Assembly: GCA_037389465.1 (NCBI GenBank)
Contig: JAZARR010000074.1
Coordinates: forward strand, 6,324,001-6,388,000
Reading direction: 5' to 3'
DNA length: 64,000 nt
DNA from: Baylisascaris procyonis
Lineage: Eukaryota > Nematoda > Chromadorea > Rhabditida > Ascarididae
Under the pieces are notes generated by a model that ran no database searches, was not told the DNA's origin, and worked only from the letters and a program-made list of their open reading frames with translations. Made by a program: the position numbers and the translations under genes. Of this stretch, positions 1 through 10,592 are shown in pieces. Each line of letters starts with the position of its first letter. Position 1 is the stretch's first letter.

Positions 1-1
1 T

Positions 2-178
2 AATTGGTCGAAAGTAGTCTATGAGAACGAAGAAGTAAATAATAACGAATTGGTTACGACTGTTTTAAGGAAATTGCACGAAATATTCCAGAAGAAGATG
101 AATAACGTTCCAGAGAAATTTCATTGGTTATGGCATGAGCAAATATCATTGTTGGAGGAATGCATTAAAAATGCATGA
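2..178 (+). CDS. 3' end of an unrecognised protein gene (partial)
   Basis: An open frame runs from base 2 to a TGA at 176-178 and codes for the last 58 residues of a protein whose start lies outside the window. The segment is rich in charged and helix-forming residues; it reads NWSKVVYENEE at its beginning and WLWHEQISLLEECIKNA at its end. No domain is recognisable in so short a piece. I treat it as a terminal exon because the frame is open from the window edge, the composition is protein-like, and AT-rich sequence with many stops follows immediately. Its 3' end faces the 3' end of the transthyretin-like gene on the other strand, so the two are convergent. The family is unknown. Confidence 0.55.
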   Translation, partial: NWSKVVYENEEVNNNELVTTVLRKLHEIFQKKMNNVPEKFHWLWHEQISLLEECIKNA

Positions 179-840
179 AGTCGCTTTTCCTTGATTTCAA
201 ATTTTATAAAAAAATTTGTTGAACATTACTAATCTCAAAAAATGCAAGCTGAATGGAAAGCGTATATCGTGCCAGCTTTCAGGGGGACATTTTTCTTAAT
301 TTGTAAAATTTTAGAATGTGTTACTTATACAGTTTTTTAAAGGTGAATAATTGCAGGTAAATGTGACCAAAAGAAAGAGAAATGAATGGGTGGTAACTTT
401 ATGGGTAAAGTGAATAAGCGGGTAAAGAAAAGAAATAGTTTCATGTTTTAGTCAATGAAAGTGGATTGCTTTATGGTAGTTAAAGGTATCTTCGATATTG
501 TTCATGATGGAAAGCAACTTTTCAAAAACAATCATCACTTTTTATGCTCGTTTTATTTGTGTAATTTTGTATCTGTGACATAGGATTTCGGTTGTGCATA
601 GGTGATTGATTGTTGCCTTATTTAATTTATTGTTTTGCTTATTCTACCATTTATTGCTTGATTGATTGTAACCTGTTGTAGATTCGTACCGCTTAGTCAA
701 ATATACCAGTCAAATTCTGAAATTCACTACTCTGTACCTGTTCTTCTATGAGGTGTTTTTCTCTTTATAAATGAATTATAGATATATCCACTGATTTATT
801 ATAAGAAAGAGTAAAGTTGATTTAAAAAAAAAAAAAAAAA
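179..840. other. intergenic region between two convergent genes
   Basis: No gene was found here. The stretch must hold the 3' untranslated regions of both neighbours. TTTATT at 795-800 is an AATAAA poly(A) signal when read on the minus strand, about 40 bases beyond the stop codon of the transthyretin-like gene. An A-run precedes base 841. Confidence 0.6.
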
Positions 841-2700
841 CTAGTGACGACAATCTCTCTCTTCGCCGCGAAATACGATTTCCATATTCACTGTGCCAAC
901 ATCGAAATATTTCTGCACAATACCATCGTGGTGGTAGCTTGAAGGAATATGCCAAACCACTTTACGTTGACATGGCTGAAATATGAATTGATTTTTGAAT
1001 ATTCTTCTATGCAAATTGGATTTTTTATTGCTCAGTTCATCAATCGTCTAGATAAAGAGTTTTAGTAGCTCATAGAGCGAATTAAAAATTGATAGTTAGT
1101 GCATAATATGCCGCCAGCTATGAGCGATACCAATAGAACTTTCTTAATGACAGCCGATAGCAAAATTGGCCTTAGAACATTGCACGTTCAATAAAAACAT
1201 GGCGCTGTACTTTCTTAAAGTCAAGAAAATCTAGTACTTCATGGGCTTAAATCTCTTGCTTTCTAGATTAGGATGGTGCCATATAATTCCATGCTATAAA
1301 CAGTAATTCGGGCTAATGGTATCATGATAGTGAAGATAAAATTACTTTCTTCTTAGTGAGACGATTCATCAGATATAGCCTTTCTTATCTTCTCTTTTCT
1401 TATAACCACTTTGGCTGTTCCCCTTCTCCCCCCTTCCCTTTCAGTTGTTACCAAACGCGATTTGCAAACTCTGCTGTTAAACAATTTTATAAAGATAGTA
1501 GATTTACTTACCAAAATACCGTCATCACAGTCGTGATAAATTTTTAGCACCGTTTCGATGGTGGATAGTTCTCGCGTAGATCCGTTCAATTCAAAATTAC
1601 CATTGGAATCGGTATAATTTTCACCGAGAAGATCATCTATATCGGGACCTAGAAAATATTTAACATAGTTCACTTATAGATGGTTAAATCCATAGCAAGC
1701 GGCAATTTCCATCAGCCTCTTTCAACTCTAGAAGGTGGCCTCTGAAGGATTTTTACGAGGTCTAGATAAAGTTTTTTTTTCAGCAGCCAGCGCTAATATC
1801 CATTTGAACCCAAACATACAGTCTCACTGTTTCTTCTTCTGAAAGTACTTCGTCGAATCGCTGTGAATAGGGATCATTCGCAATGTGAGACGAGTACGGA
1901 TAAGTCGATTAGCGTGTGACGCTATGACGCTTCTCTAGCTGATACTCGAATGATATCTCCCCTTATTGACATCTACTCCGTGAAATTTGCTCGTTGCATT
2001 CGTCTCAATGGGGAAGTTCCTCAAAAAATCTTTGCTTTACGGCTATTTCGATCGTCATAATCTTTGCTTTACGACTATTTCGATCATCATAATCTTTGCT
2101 TCACGGCTATTTCGATCATCATAACATCCTCACATTATATGGAGAGCATAAACTAATCCACTATCAGAACTCTTTGCTGATGAATAGCTGAAAGGAAAAC
2201 AATGCATAAATTCGAATGGAAATTCGAGATTATAAACTTTTCAGTATTACAGATTGAAGGACTAACTTCTTTGTGGGAATGAATTTTTTTTTTCCATAGA
2301 ATTTCTTTTTCCATAGAATTTCAACAATCTAGAATATTAATACTAAACGAGTATGGTAATTTCGGTGGTCGATCAGTGCTCATCGAACCATTTGCAACTT
2401 TAAATACAGTACCTATAATAACCAAAATCATCTACCAACTGCAATATACAGTAACTATAATTCACCACCTATACAATAAACTATAACCAATTTTAAATAA
2501 TTGGAATAACACGTACGTGTATCGATGTCGACAATTTTTACTTTGGCGCCGGCAAGTGACTCATTACCACAGACCAATCTTCCACGAACTGCAACTCCTG
2601 CAAAACATGCTTCTACCTGGAATAGCATGATGTGCTAAAATATGTGTGTTTGCTTACGTTTACGCCATAAAGCGATAACGTTAAGCGCATATAATAGCAT
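841..2700 (-). CDS. transthyretin-like (TTL/TTR-52 type) secreted protein
   Basis: TTL proteins are small secreted proteins abundant in nematodes; most have no assigned biochemical role, though C. elegans TTR-52 bridges apoptotic cells to phagocytes. Exons on the minus strand: 2700-2658, 2597-2517, 1648-1512 and 975-841, joined in consistent phase to 131 residues, usual for the family. Family hallmarks visible: a VRGRLVC opening strand, YTDSNGNFEL, STIETVLKIYHDCDDG, PCQRKVVWHIPSSY, and the end FRGEERDCRH with the typical paired cysteines. Residues 1-12 (MLLYALNVIALW) are hydrophobic and may be a short signal peptide. A TTTTGTTAG acceptor ending near 2733, 32 bases before the ATG, could take a spliced leader. 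Exon 1 is the least certain: an alternative acceptor at 2617/2616 would be out of frame with it. Intron 2 carries a three-copy 32-base repeat. Confidence 0.85.
2027..2122. repeat. tandem repeat, three copies of 32 bases
   Basis: Copies at 2027-2058, 2059-2090 and 2091-2122 begin AATCTTTGCTTTACGGCTAT and differ at only a few positions. The array lies inside intron 2 of the transthyretin-like gene. No coding role is visible. Confidence 0.9.
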
Positions 2701-3283
2701 CAGATAAACTTCTATTAGAGATAAGCTTGAGCCTAACAAAAGAGTGTGTTACTGTAACACATTTTCCTCTTACATGTTATGCGTCATTTTGGTGATAGGA
2801 AGCAAAGGTGTTACACAGCACTTCCTTGCTGGGAATATTGCTTTCAGGGGACTGATTTCAATTGGATTCATCGGTAATTCAACGATTCCCTTAGATAAAT
2901 GAGTCAGGCATGCGTTTCTACGAATAATTAAATCATGACTGATTCCTTTTGGAATGTCCCATATAGTTAAAAATTAAGCTCGTCAGGTAGACTCTATGCT
3001 AAAGAACCATGAAAAACAAAAGCCCAAAATAAACCTTGCAGTCTTGGAATGTTTGCAGTAAGCGATAGCGAGCAGGATAAATATATCAAAAACAGCAATC
3101 GTATCGTCATCATACCTCGACCTGATTTGATGTGTCACCTGAATTGTTGACTTACAACCGTAAAATATTAGTGGATTAGACTATCGATATCATATCAGAA
3201 GTGGTTTTTACAAAGACTTTTATCACTCGACAAGACAACATTGCTAACGATACATGACAGGTGAACAATATACCAGGCAATTT
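2701..3283. other. spacer between the TTL gene and the next minus-strand gene
   Basis: About 580 bases with no convincing reading frame. It should hold the promoter or 5' region of the transthyretin-like gene and the 3' UTR of the gene ending at 3284. Both genes are on the minus strand, about 0.6 kb apart, so a short nematode operon cannot be excluded, but nothing in the sequence shows it. Confidence 0.5.
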
Positions 3284-4191
3284 TTAAGCTTCATGCTTAT
3301 ATAATGTTGAATGAGTGAGTAGCGTATACTCTTTTGCCATTTTACAGCCCCATCTGGCTTCAAAAATGGCTTGCTCCAATCGCCCAAATTGTCTTTTTTG
3401 CGACTTGACCAATGTAAAGTGAAAATGCAGCTCATTTCGTATATCAACTAGGACCTTAATAAAGATATCGCCCTGTAATGAATTACTGGCCGTAACATTT
3501 CGTGACTCTCAAGTTTCACCAGTCTGTTGTTGAAACTACTCAATAGGCAGATAGACACATACAGACACACACATATAGATGCACAGTTGTTGCAAACATA
3601 AGTTGCAAAAAAGCACTGACGAAGAGAGCTACCTGATCGACAAATGATGTCATCACTTTATCATCGTTTTCAAGCTGTTGAAAAATTTTTTTTATTAATT
3701 TCCACGTAATTTTCATCGAAAGTTTCAATCCTGCTATGGAAGGAATGAGAACTGCAGAAAGATAGTGTCTAGTCATTTTTAATGCACAAGCATGTTGCCA
3801 TTTTAAATTTTGATCGATAGTTTCCATTGTGAAATATAGAATAAATGAGATTATAATATTACAAAAATGACAAAAGAAAAAAATCATTATATTTTATTAC
3901 CGTAAAAATAATGCTATTTTATGTAAAATTTATTTTAACAATTGAATTGAAGAATTAAATCGGCGAACGACTGAAGAAACTTTAGCGCTAAAGCAAATAG
4001 CATTAAGCGCAAAGGTGAACATTAATTACACAATGCACACCTGTTGGAGGTGAGTCTCGTGATGATGATCGCTTTTTCTCTCCATACCAGAAAGCTTTAA
4101 GAATTGTTTCATACAGACAACGAGGACCATTTGATGGCTCGAAAATAACGCATAAACCGAAATATTCACTAACTAGACGACAGTAGAAAAA
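3284..4191 (-). CDS. unrecognised protein, last three exons (5' end not found)
   Basis: Three minus-strand exons, 4191-4041, 3751-3633 and 3472-3284, join in consistent phases (0/1, 1/0, 0/stop) into 152 codons ending in TAA at 3286-3284. Each has a proper acceptor (TATTTTCAG, CTTTCTGCAG, TTCATTACAG) and donor (GTGTGC, GTAGCT). Exon one begins FFYCRLVSEYFGLCVIFEPS; the middle exon is a basic helix ending FVDQ; the last has an alternating strand pattern (GDIFIKVLVDIRNELHFHF) and then a charged helix ending YKHEA. I do not recognise the family. There is no transmembrane segment, zinc motif or catalytic signature. An upstream exon near 4240-4360 (frame containing SVCVLLRNAKIFSNNF) is possible but its donor cannot be fixed. 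The phase agreement makes a real gene likely. Confidence 0.55.
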
Positions 4192-5736
4192 CTGAAAATA
4201 TTTCAAGTATTTTTATCGGAGACATATGTAATTTGCCCAACCCTGAAACCTAGGCCTAAATTATTCCTCATCGCAAAGCACAATTTAAGAATTATGAAAT
4301 TGTTTGAGAAAATTTTTGCGTTCCGAAGCAAAACGCAGACACTGGAGAATTTCTGATGCTTTGAAAAAAAAAGTTGATATTATTTCAGATTTTAATTGCT
4401 CACATTTTAAAGGTCACAAATTAGTGGATTACAAAATCCTTCAATTGTAGATCACCGAAATAAAATATCTCATCGCAAATCCACAATACTATTCGTTTTA
4501 ACTATGACGATTATTCTTCGTTTTAGATATAAATAACTAACTGCGAAAAATATTTTAGGCTTCATTAAAGTTCATTATTTCTCATAATATTTGCAATTCT
4601 CTTCAAATATGAATAATTCATTTCATCGAAAACGATCTAAATAAATTCAGTGACGATTAGCGAAGAATAAGAAGTTGGATGAATTCCATTGTCGTGTTGT
4701 GTGTCTATCATTGGTATTCTCACCATTATAACGTCGCAATATTCAAAAGCATTATTTAAATGCATTTGTGTGTATGTGCGTATTAATATTCTTTCACTTT
4801 AATCTTTATAACATTCTGAATTATATAAGTAAAATAAAGAAACGTGCCAGACAGATTGTCACGAAATGTTTTTACATAATTCCGCCCATCAAACCCTTCT
4901 AATATTATAGAATATCCTTAAAAAATAATAAAAAGCGCAATAACTTATTCATATTTCAAGCGAGCTAACCATTCACTCGTGTGAATCGTTTATCAATAAT
5001 TTGTCTTTTTTTTATATCTTGGCACAAATTTGCATTTGTAATGTATATGGTGATGCTATTTGCTTAAATATCTGTCTGTCTATTATCTAATTCCCGAAGC
5101 ACTAATATATGGCATAAATGATATAAGTTATGAGTTTGATTCTGATTCATTAAAAAATATATGAGAATTTTTTAGGCAATTTCAAGTGTCTCAGCCGTTT
5201 TTTAGTTTTGTGGAAGCAATTCGAGATTCAATTCATTTACGAGGTGATAGCTATGGTGTATATCAATGAAATTTCGTAACACTAAATTCAACCGCTGGAA
5301 AGCTGAGATTAGCAGACAGACACACACACACATATACACCCACATTACCAATAATATGCCCTAAAAACGCAAATTTTCAAAAATTTGCACAAAAACATGC
5401 GACTATATTATTGTTTAAGCCAGTAAAAAAGATATTTCGATTCCACCTATTTGAACCAAATCGTAAATAAACTTTCTATAATAAAAAGCACAACAACTCG
5501 TTCCTTCTCACTATAAATACCGCTGTTATAGGCATTCAGGTTATTTTTCTTTAATCTTATCCAAAAAATTTTACTTTTCGATAGCTTTTTGCTTTTGTTG
5601 ATTATTTATTTTATTTAGTTAAGAAAGTGGAGTTGATTGATTTCGTTATTTACATATCATAGATCATTATCGATTTCAATAAAATTTAAATAATTTGAAA
5701 CATTTGAATAATATTTATTATTTAGAATATTTGATT
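4192..5736. other. intergenic or 5' region between divergent genes
   Basis: No well-supported exon. It probably contains the missing 5' exons of the minus-strand gene to the left and the promoter of the plus-strand gene to the right. There is a short CA-rich stretch (ACACACACACACAT) near 5320-5333. The rest is AT-rich with many stops in all frames. Confidence 0.45.
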
Positions 5737-6851
5737 ATGGATTCGCTAATTCAATTCGAATTGTTACTTACTATCATAATGCTATCATCGAATATGAACG
5801 TTGTATGCAATAACGCTATACGACATCGTTCAATTATACGACGAAAGCTTCTTCAAAAAGTTCATTTCAAATATGGTTAGTCTCGATAAAACGATACTGC
5901 TATATCATCCGATTATTTAATTATCTTATTTTAAAATTATAGACAAATATGTTGCATTTGTGAAGGCAAATCGCAATAAGCATGTAAAGAAATCTCTCTG
6001 AGATGGCCAAATAAAAGAAATGACTAGAGTGATCAGTAAAAATGTGAAGCTATTATTCCGCATATTTTATTTTATTGATTGTTGCCCTTTATGGGAAACT
6101 TATCGATCAGATGAACCACAAGGAAAAACTCATATGATATTATATTTCTTTACACAATTCTCAACCTAGTGAAATAACAGTTTTTAAATGTTTTTTAAAT
6201 TTATAAAGTTTTATCATTTTCAGTTTTGTATAGTTGTGGAGTGCCGATTGATTGCCATTCGACGCTTATGCATGAATTACTTGTGAAAGAATCACTCTCT
6301 AAATGTGACGGTATTGAATATGGGCATCTTGTGACGTGTATTGATAGAAGTAAATGTTTATCAAAATTTTATCTCTATTAAATTTTTTTTTTAAATTTCA
6401 TCTAAAAATATTCACTTCTCAAGTGATATTAACTTAAAATTTAACTTAACAACAAAAAAACTTAAAACCCATCTCCATTTTATTGTATAAATTTCGGATA
6501 GCACGTCCCTTACTCCAGTTCTATGTCGCAGTCCATTCTTGCTTAAGCGGTCTCTCCTGTTGACGCCACATAGAATAAGTTAAATAAATTATAATTTTGA
6601 TGATTCATTACAGATTGACTACATTTCTAGATATGCACGGTCTGTTGAATACGCATAAAGAGATGGCCATAGTGGGTGAAGTTTGTTGTTCAACAAATGA
6701 AGCTGCAAGTCGATGGTGTAAAGCTGCATGTGAATCGGCTATGTATGCACCGACACTTGAGATTACTGAACGATTGAAACGAATCGAATATTTTTGCGAT
6801 AATCGAATTCAAATGGATTCGGTGCGTTTATGCATAATCTATAGAAATTAA
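5737..6851 (+). CDS. small secreted cysteine-rich protein, RECK-like cysteine modules
   Basis: Exons 5737-5875, 6224-6349 and 6631-6851 join in consistent phases (1 and 1) to a 161-residue protein ending in TAA at 6849-6851. An AATAAA follows at 6884-6889. Residues 4-20 (LIQFELLLTIIMLSSNM) form a signal peptide or anchor, and a TTATTATTTAG acceptor stands 12 bases before the ATG. Two cysteine modules follow: C51, C57, C74, C85, then C107-C108, C118, C122, C144, C156. The second has the CC-x9-C-x3-C-x21-C-x11-C spacing that recalls the N-terminal cysteine-knot repeats of RECK, a GPI-anchored metalloprotease and Wnt7 regulator. The match is to spacing and a few residues only, and the protein is far shorter than RECK with no Kazal domain. 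It may be a diverged or nematode-specific relative; role unknown. Confidence 0.6.
5943..6001 (+). other. possible alternative last exon of the cysteine-module gene
   Basis: After an AAAATTATAG acceptor, this stretch continues exon 1 (5737-5875) in the correct phase for 18 further codons, starting DKYVAFVKANRN, and ends in TGA at 5999-6001. Using it would give a short signal-peptide-containing basic peptide without either cysteine module. It could equally be chance intron sequence. Confidence 0.25.
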
Positions 6852-9398
6852 CATCTAGCCTTCAAATATTAATGAATTATGCAAATAAACGAATCAAAAT
6901 ATTCATATTTTTCTAATAACGTCTTGTAATAATATTCATAATAATGCCACATATTTGATTAACAAATATCTTGGAATAAACCCCCTTCCTTGCCATCCCT
7001 CCCACCCTTTCCTCATTTGTAAACTTTCGAAAGAAAAAGTAATATCTCCGTTAGTGACCCTAAGCTCTTCTCATAGTAAATCCACCCATCGTTATCCATC
7101 TCACATTATGGAATTCAAAAAGTTGTCTCCTCCTGTAGGTGTGAGATAAATATTGTGCTGCTATAAAGGTTAAGAATTCTCGAAACGAAAACAATCCACG
7201 CTTTATAAACTTCGGCTTGCCCTCGAGTGTACGATATACCATTATTGAATGCGTTGCGCCAAAAAAATTGTGCATATCTTAGTTCCAAGCATATTTTAAC
7301 GCTTATCAGTCTATATGGTTGTTCACTATTTTCCTCAGCAATATATAGCCCATAGTGATTTTTTCCTGTAGGTGTCTTATCTACTTCAAGATACTTTTTA
7401 AAGAATATGCAGGTAAATACGAGTATGTAATTTGTAATTTGATGTAATTTGCAACATATTGCCGAAGATGTTGTTTGCACAGAAAAAAGCAACCAAATTA
7501 ATGCTCATTAAACATGTAACATATGTGCCAAATTAAGAAGACTAATCCGCAACTTTTACTCCAAATGCTCAGCTTATTGTCAACTGTTCCATAAAAATTA
7601 TACGCTTACAAATCGAGTGAGAATCTCTAGAAGGAATTCCGAATTCATTCATAGATATGCTTGTTTACTATCAAATATCGATTGGATACTATTGAACAAA
7701 ACAATCAATGCAGAATTTATGATAATTACGGCGATTTGCATTTTCCGGAATAAGAAATTTCCATTCAGGAAGTGTTGATGTGCGTCAATATGGTTGTCAA
7801 ATCGCTTCGCGGTCATAAATCTAATATCGCCGAATGAAATAGCCGAAAGAACAAATTGAATATCTCCGAATGCAATGAAAAAAAAAATTTAAAAAAAAAA
7901 AACGAAATAACGGAATGATCAATGCTCAATAATTTTTGATGATTTATTCTTTAATGCTGTCATTAAACGATTCGCTAAATTGTTTTCATTATTTAACCTA
8001 ATCATGAGTGCATAAAAGCTATACTGCATACATAATTACATCATCAAAATAGAGCACAATGACTAAAAAAATGTAACCGTCGTATATTTTTAACTGATTC
8101 GCTGATATATTTCCATCAGCCAGATGATTTTTTAAATTTGTATATACCGAAATAGAAAGTATTTAAACGTAAACGTCATTGAGTATATACTGAACGAGAT
8201 ATAAGCATTGTGAGTGGTTCTGAAATGGTTTTCATTGTTTTATTGAAATATTAAGCGAGCAATGAAACGAAACTGCAATGCTATTGACAATATTAACAAT
8301 AACACACAATTTACGAAAATATAGAGAGTACACTCGACAAGAATGGCTCCGCTTGGAGCCGGAAGTGAGCCTAGCTAGTGGACATAATTACAGCGATATG
8401 GCTGGCATACACCATACGCATTCATATGAAATACAAGCTACCTAAAAAAACTCCAGTAATAGCACAATTCTTGATTTCGTGAAAAATCACCACATTTCTC
8501 TGATCATAAAAGCTGCTTATTCTTTTTACAAACTTGCATCCACTTTATATTGGCTGTGTTGAGGATCTCTCTCCCTTCAAAAAGATGCTTATAAATTCCT
8601 GCATATGTTCATAGTTAGAAGCATATGATTTTCAACGCAGCAAATTCAATAAGCCACGATGAGATACGTCGATTACGCTAGATAGCGAGCTCAACGATTT
8701 TCAATATATAGAATGACAACCACTCCTAATAAATAAAAAATTAACAAATAAATTCTTTAGTCTAAATCAGACTAAAAAAAATTCACTAACAACAATGATA
8801 AATTAGTATCATCAAAGATATTGATATATAGAAAATTTTGAAAATTATTTCTGACTGATTTCATCATAGAGCAGAACTATATTTATTAAAATATAAATGA
8901 AGAAGCGAAAAGAAATACAGCGAAAAAAAAAACTATTCGCCTATCGTTTCGTCCTTTAAAAAAGCAGTAAATAAAAGAACTCACAGAACAATTTTTATAA
9001 CATAATTAGCATTATTTTCCCTATCCTTTCATCTACTCAATTTATATTAATCTCGATGACATCTTTGAAATTAAAAATGAGAAATAAAGTCAGATGAAAT
9101 CAAATAAAATGGAATAAAAAGCTGAAAATACAGACAAAATACATAAAAATGAACAAAAACACCCGAATTTGCAACCACACACAAAAAAAAAACAGTTGCC
9201 CTGCACAATCAACTCCCCATACCTATCAATTTCACCTACTTGATCGATATGATACGATGAATTATTGAATCCTATCACTTAACTTCCAAATGCCCGCTAA
9301 TAACTGCAGAACTCCATTCGGTCTTAAACTAATTTTTTTCAATGGGGAGTTTACTGCAAAGCAAAAACCTCCTAATAAAACTGCGCACTGTCTCCTCA

Positions 9399-9455
<57 letters not shown>

Positions 9456-10562
9456 CATTACAGCAGCAGCCTAATTCAATAGCATCATTCATAAGCTGGC
9501 AAATACTAATTTTAAATATCTGTTGCCTTTCAGAATAAATTTACCCAAAGGTTGGCTTGCTATAAACAGCTGCTAATTATATTGTTATAAACGTAATCGC
9601 ATAATGCTACTATCAGCAACAGATGCTTCCCAACTTATCATAACCCATACAGAATGTCACGTCTACAGTTCTACTCAAACAACAACATATATAACATGCA
9701 TACAGAGGGAGGAAAAGAGAGAGAAAGGGAACAAAATCGACAGAAGAATAGCATAAAATTAGATGATTTATAAAATTCATGTCTTATTTGGGCTGAACAT
9801 ACAACATACTTCCTCTTACTACACGATCGCGATTGAACACAAGGAAGGAAAGGAATATGTGCCGTTTTTCTGGCTCAATTACAACTGCACATTATAGAAT
9901 ACGATAATCACTTGCACCATTGAAATAACCCAAAAGCCGTCTCAACAATCATAAGACAACAAATCATTAAGCTGAAAACAAGACTAGTGCCAGAACTCTG
10001 ACCAAATCGTAAGCAATTATGAAGTTCCCGAGGAGAAAGGACGCAGAAGAATCCGCAAAAAAAAAAAAAACGAAACCTTTAAAGGAGAACATTCAGGCCC
10101 TCATATCTCCCAATAGGAAGCATAATATTCGATCGACTATAAAGCAAGCCACCAAGTCGATCGTTACGCATGCTACTAGCACATTTCGAAACTGCAAAAG
10201 CACATGTGCAATGAACACTGTAAAAATCCCTTAAAAACTAGCTACTTCCTCAAGAAGGAAATTTTATACAAACATTTCGGCTAATCCAATTATCTCAGTG
10301 GCAATATTTCATTAAAAAACGATGTTATGCATTGCGTATATCCGCGAAACTACTATCTACCTCTTATTAAAATGCGTGCAAAACAATTGCTACCATCTTC
10401 TCGATATGCCCATTTGCAAAATAAGGCAACCTTTACATCGAGTGCCACATAATCGAATTTACACCATCCTCTAGCGCCCGTTATGTTTAATCGGCTGTCA
10501 GTAGTACTACAACTTCACTCCTACTTCTATAGCCCAACATTCAAAAGTACTCACTCATCAAG
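6852..10562. other. intergenic region (3' ends of two convergent genes)
   Basis: About 3.7 kb with no supported gene. A minus-strand open frame at 7115-7492 and shorter ones over 7060-7275 read through each other in different frames and show no family features or splice context. A lysine-rich plus-strand frame at 10019-10234 contains an A-run and looks fortuitous. The region includes the TA repeat at 9402-9454 and many A- and T-runs. Part of it may hold an unseen last exon of the P5A ATPase gene. Confidence 0.45.
9402..9454. repeat. (TA)n microsatellite, 53 bases
   Basis: Uninterrupted alternating TA between the 3' ends of two convergent genes. The ILE-TYR repeat frames it creates on both strands are not genes. 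Confidence 0.97.
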
Positions 10563-10592
10563 TTATGTTTTATTGCGATTTCCATTTGACGT
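10563..10592 (-). other. provisional last exon of the P5A ATPase gene
   Basis: After a CTATACTTTTCAG acceptor, nine codons (TSNGNRNKT) and TAA continue exon 24 in phase. The AAT AAA codons also form a poly(A) signal (10569-10574, minus strand). ATP13A1 proteins normally have about 30-40 more residues with one more membrane helix, so this may be 3' UTR or an alternative end instead. Confidence 0.3.

Noticed and set aside
7115..7492. 125-codon minus-strand open frame between two convergent genes
   Set aside because: No start context, splice sites, domain or composition shift; a second frame over 7060-7275 is equally open, as expected by chance.
8341..8400. Inverted-looking GGCTCCGCTTGGAGCC word
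   Set aside because: A single short hairpin without terminal repeats or a partner copy; too little to call an element.
9262..9538. Open frames on both strands with long Tyr-Ile repeats (also at 28086-28325, 31241-31572 and 42922-43272)
   Set aside because: They are translations of TA microsatellites; TATATA is open in several frames and codes for alternating Tyr and Ile.
10019..10234. 71-codon lysine-rich plus-strand frame
   Set aside because: Contains an A-run that creates a poly-Lys block, has no partner and lies downstream of the ATPase gene on the opposite strand.
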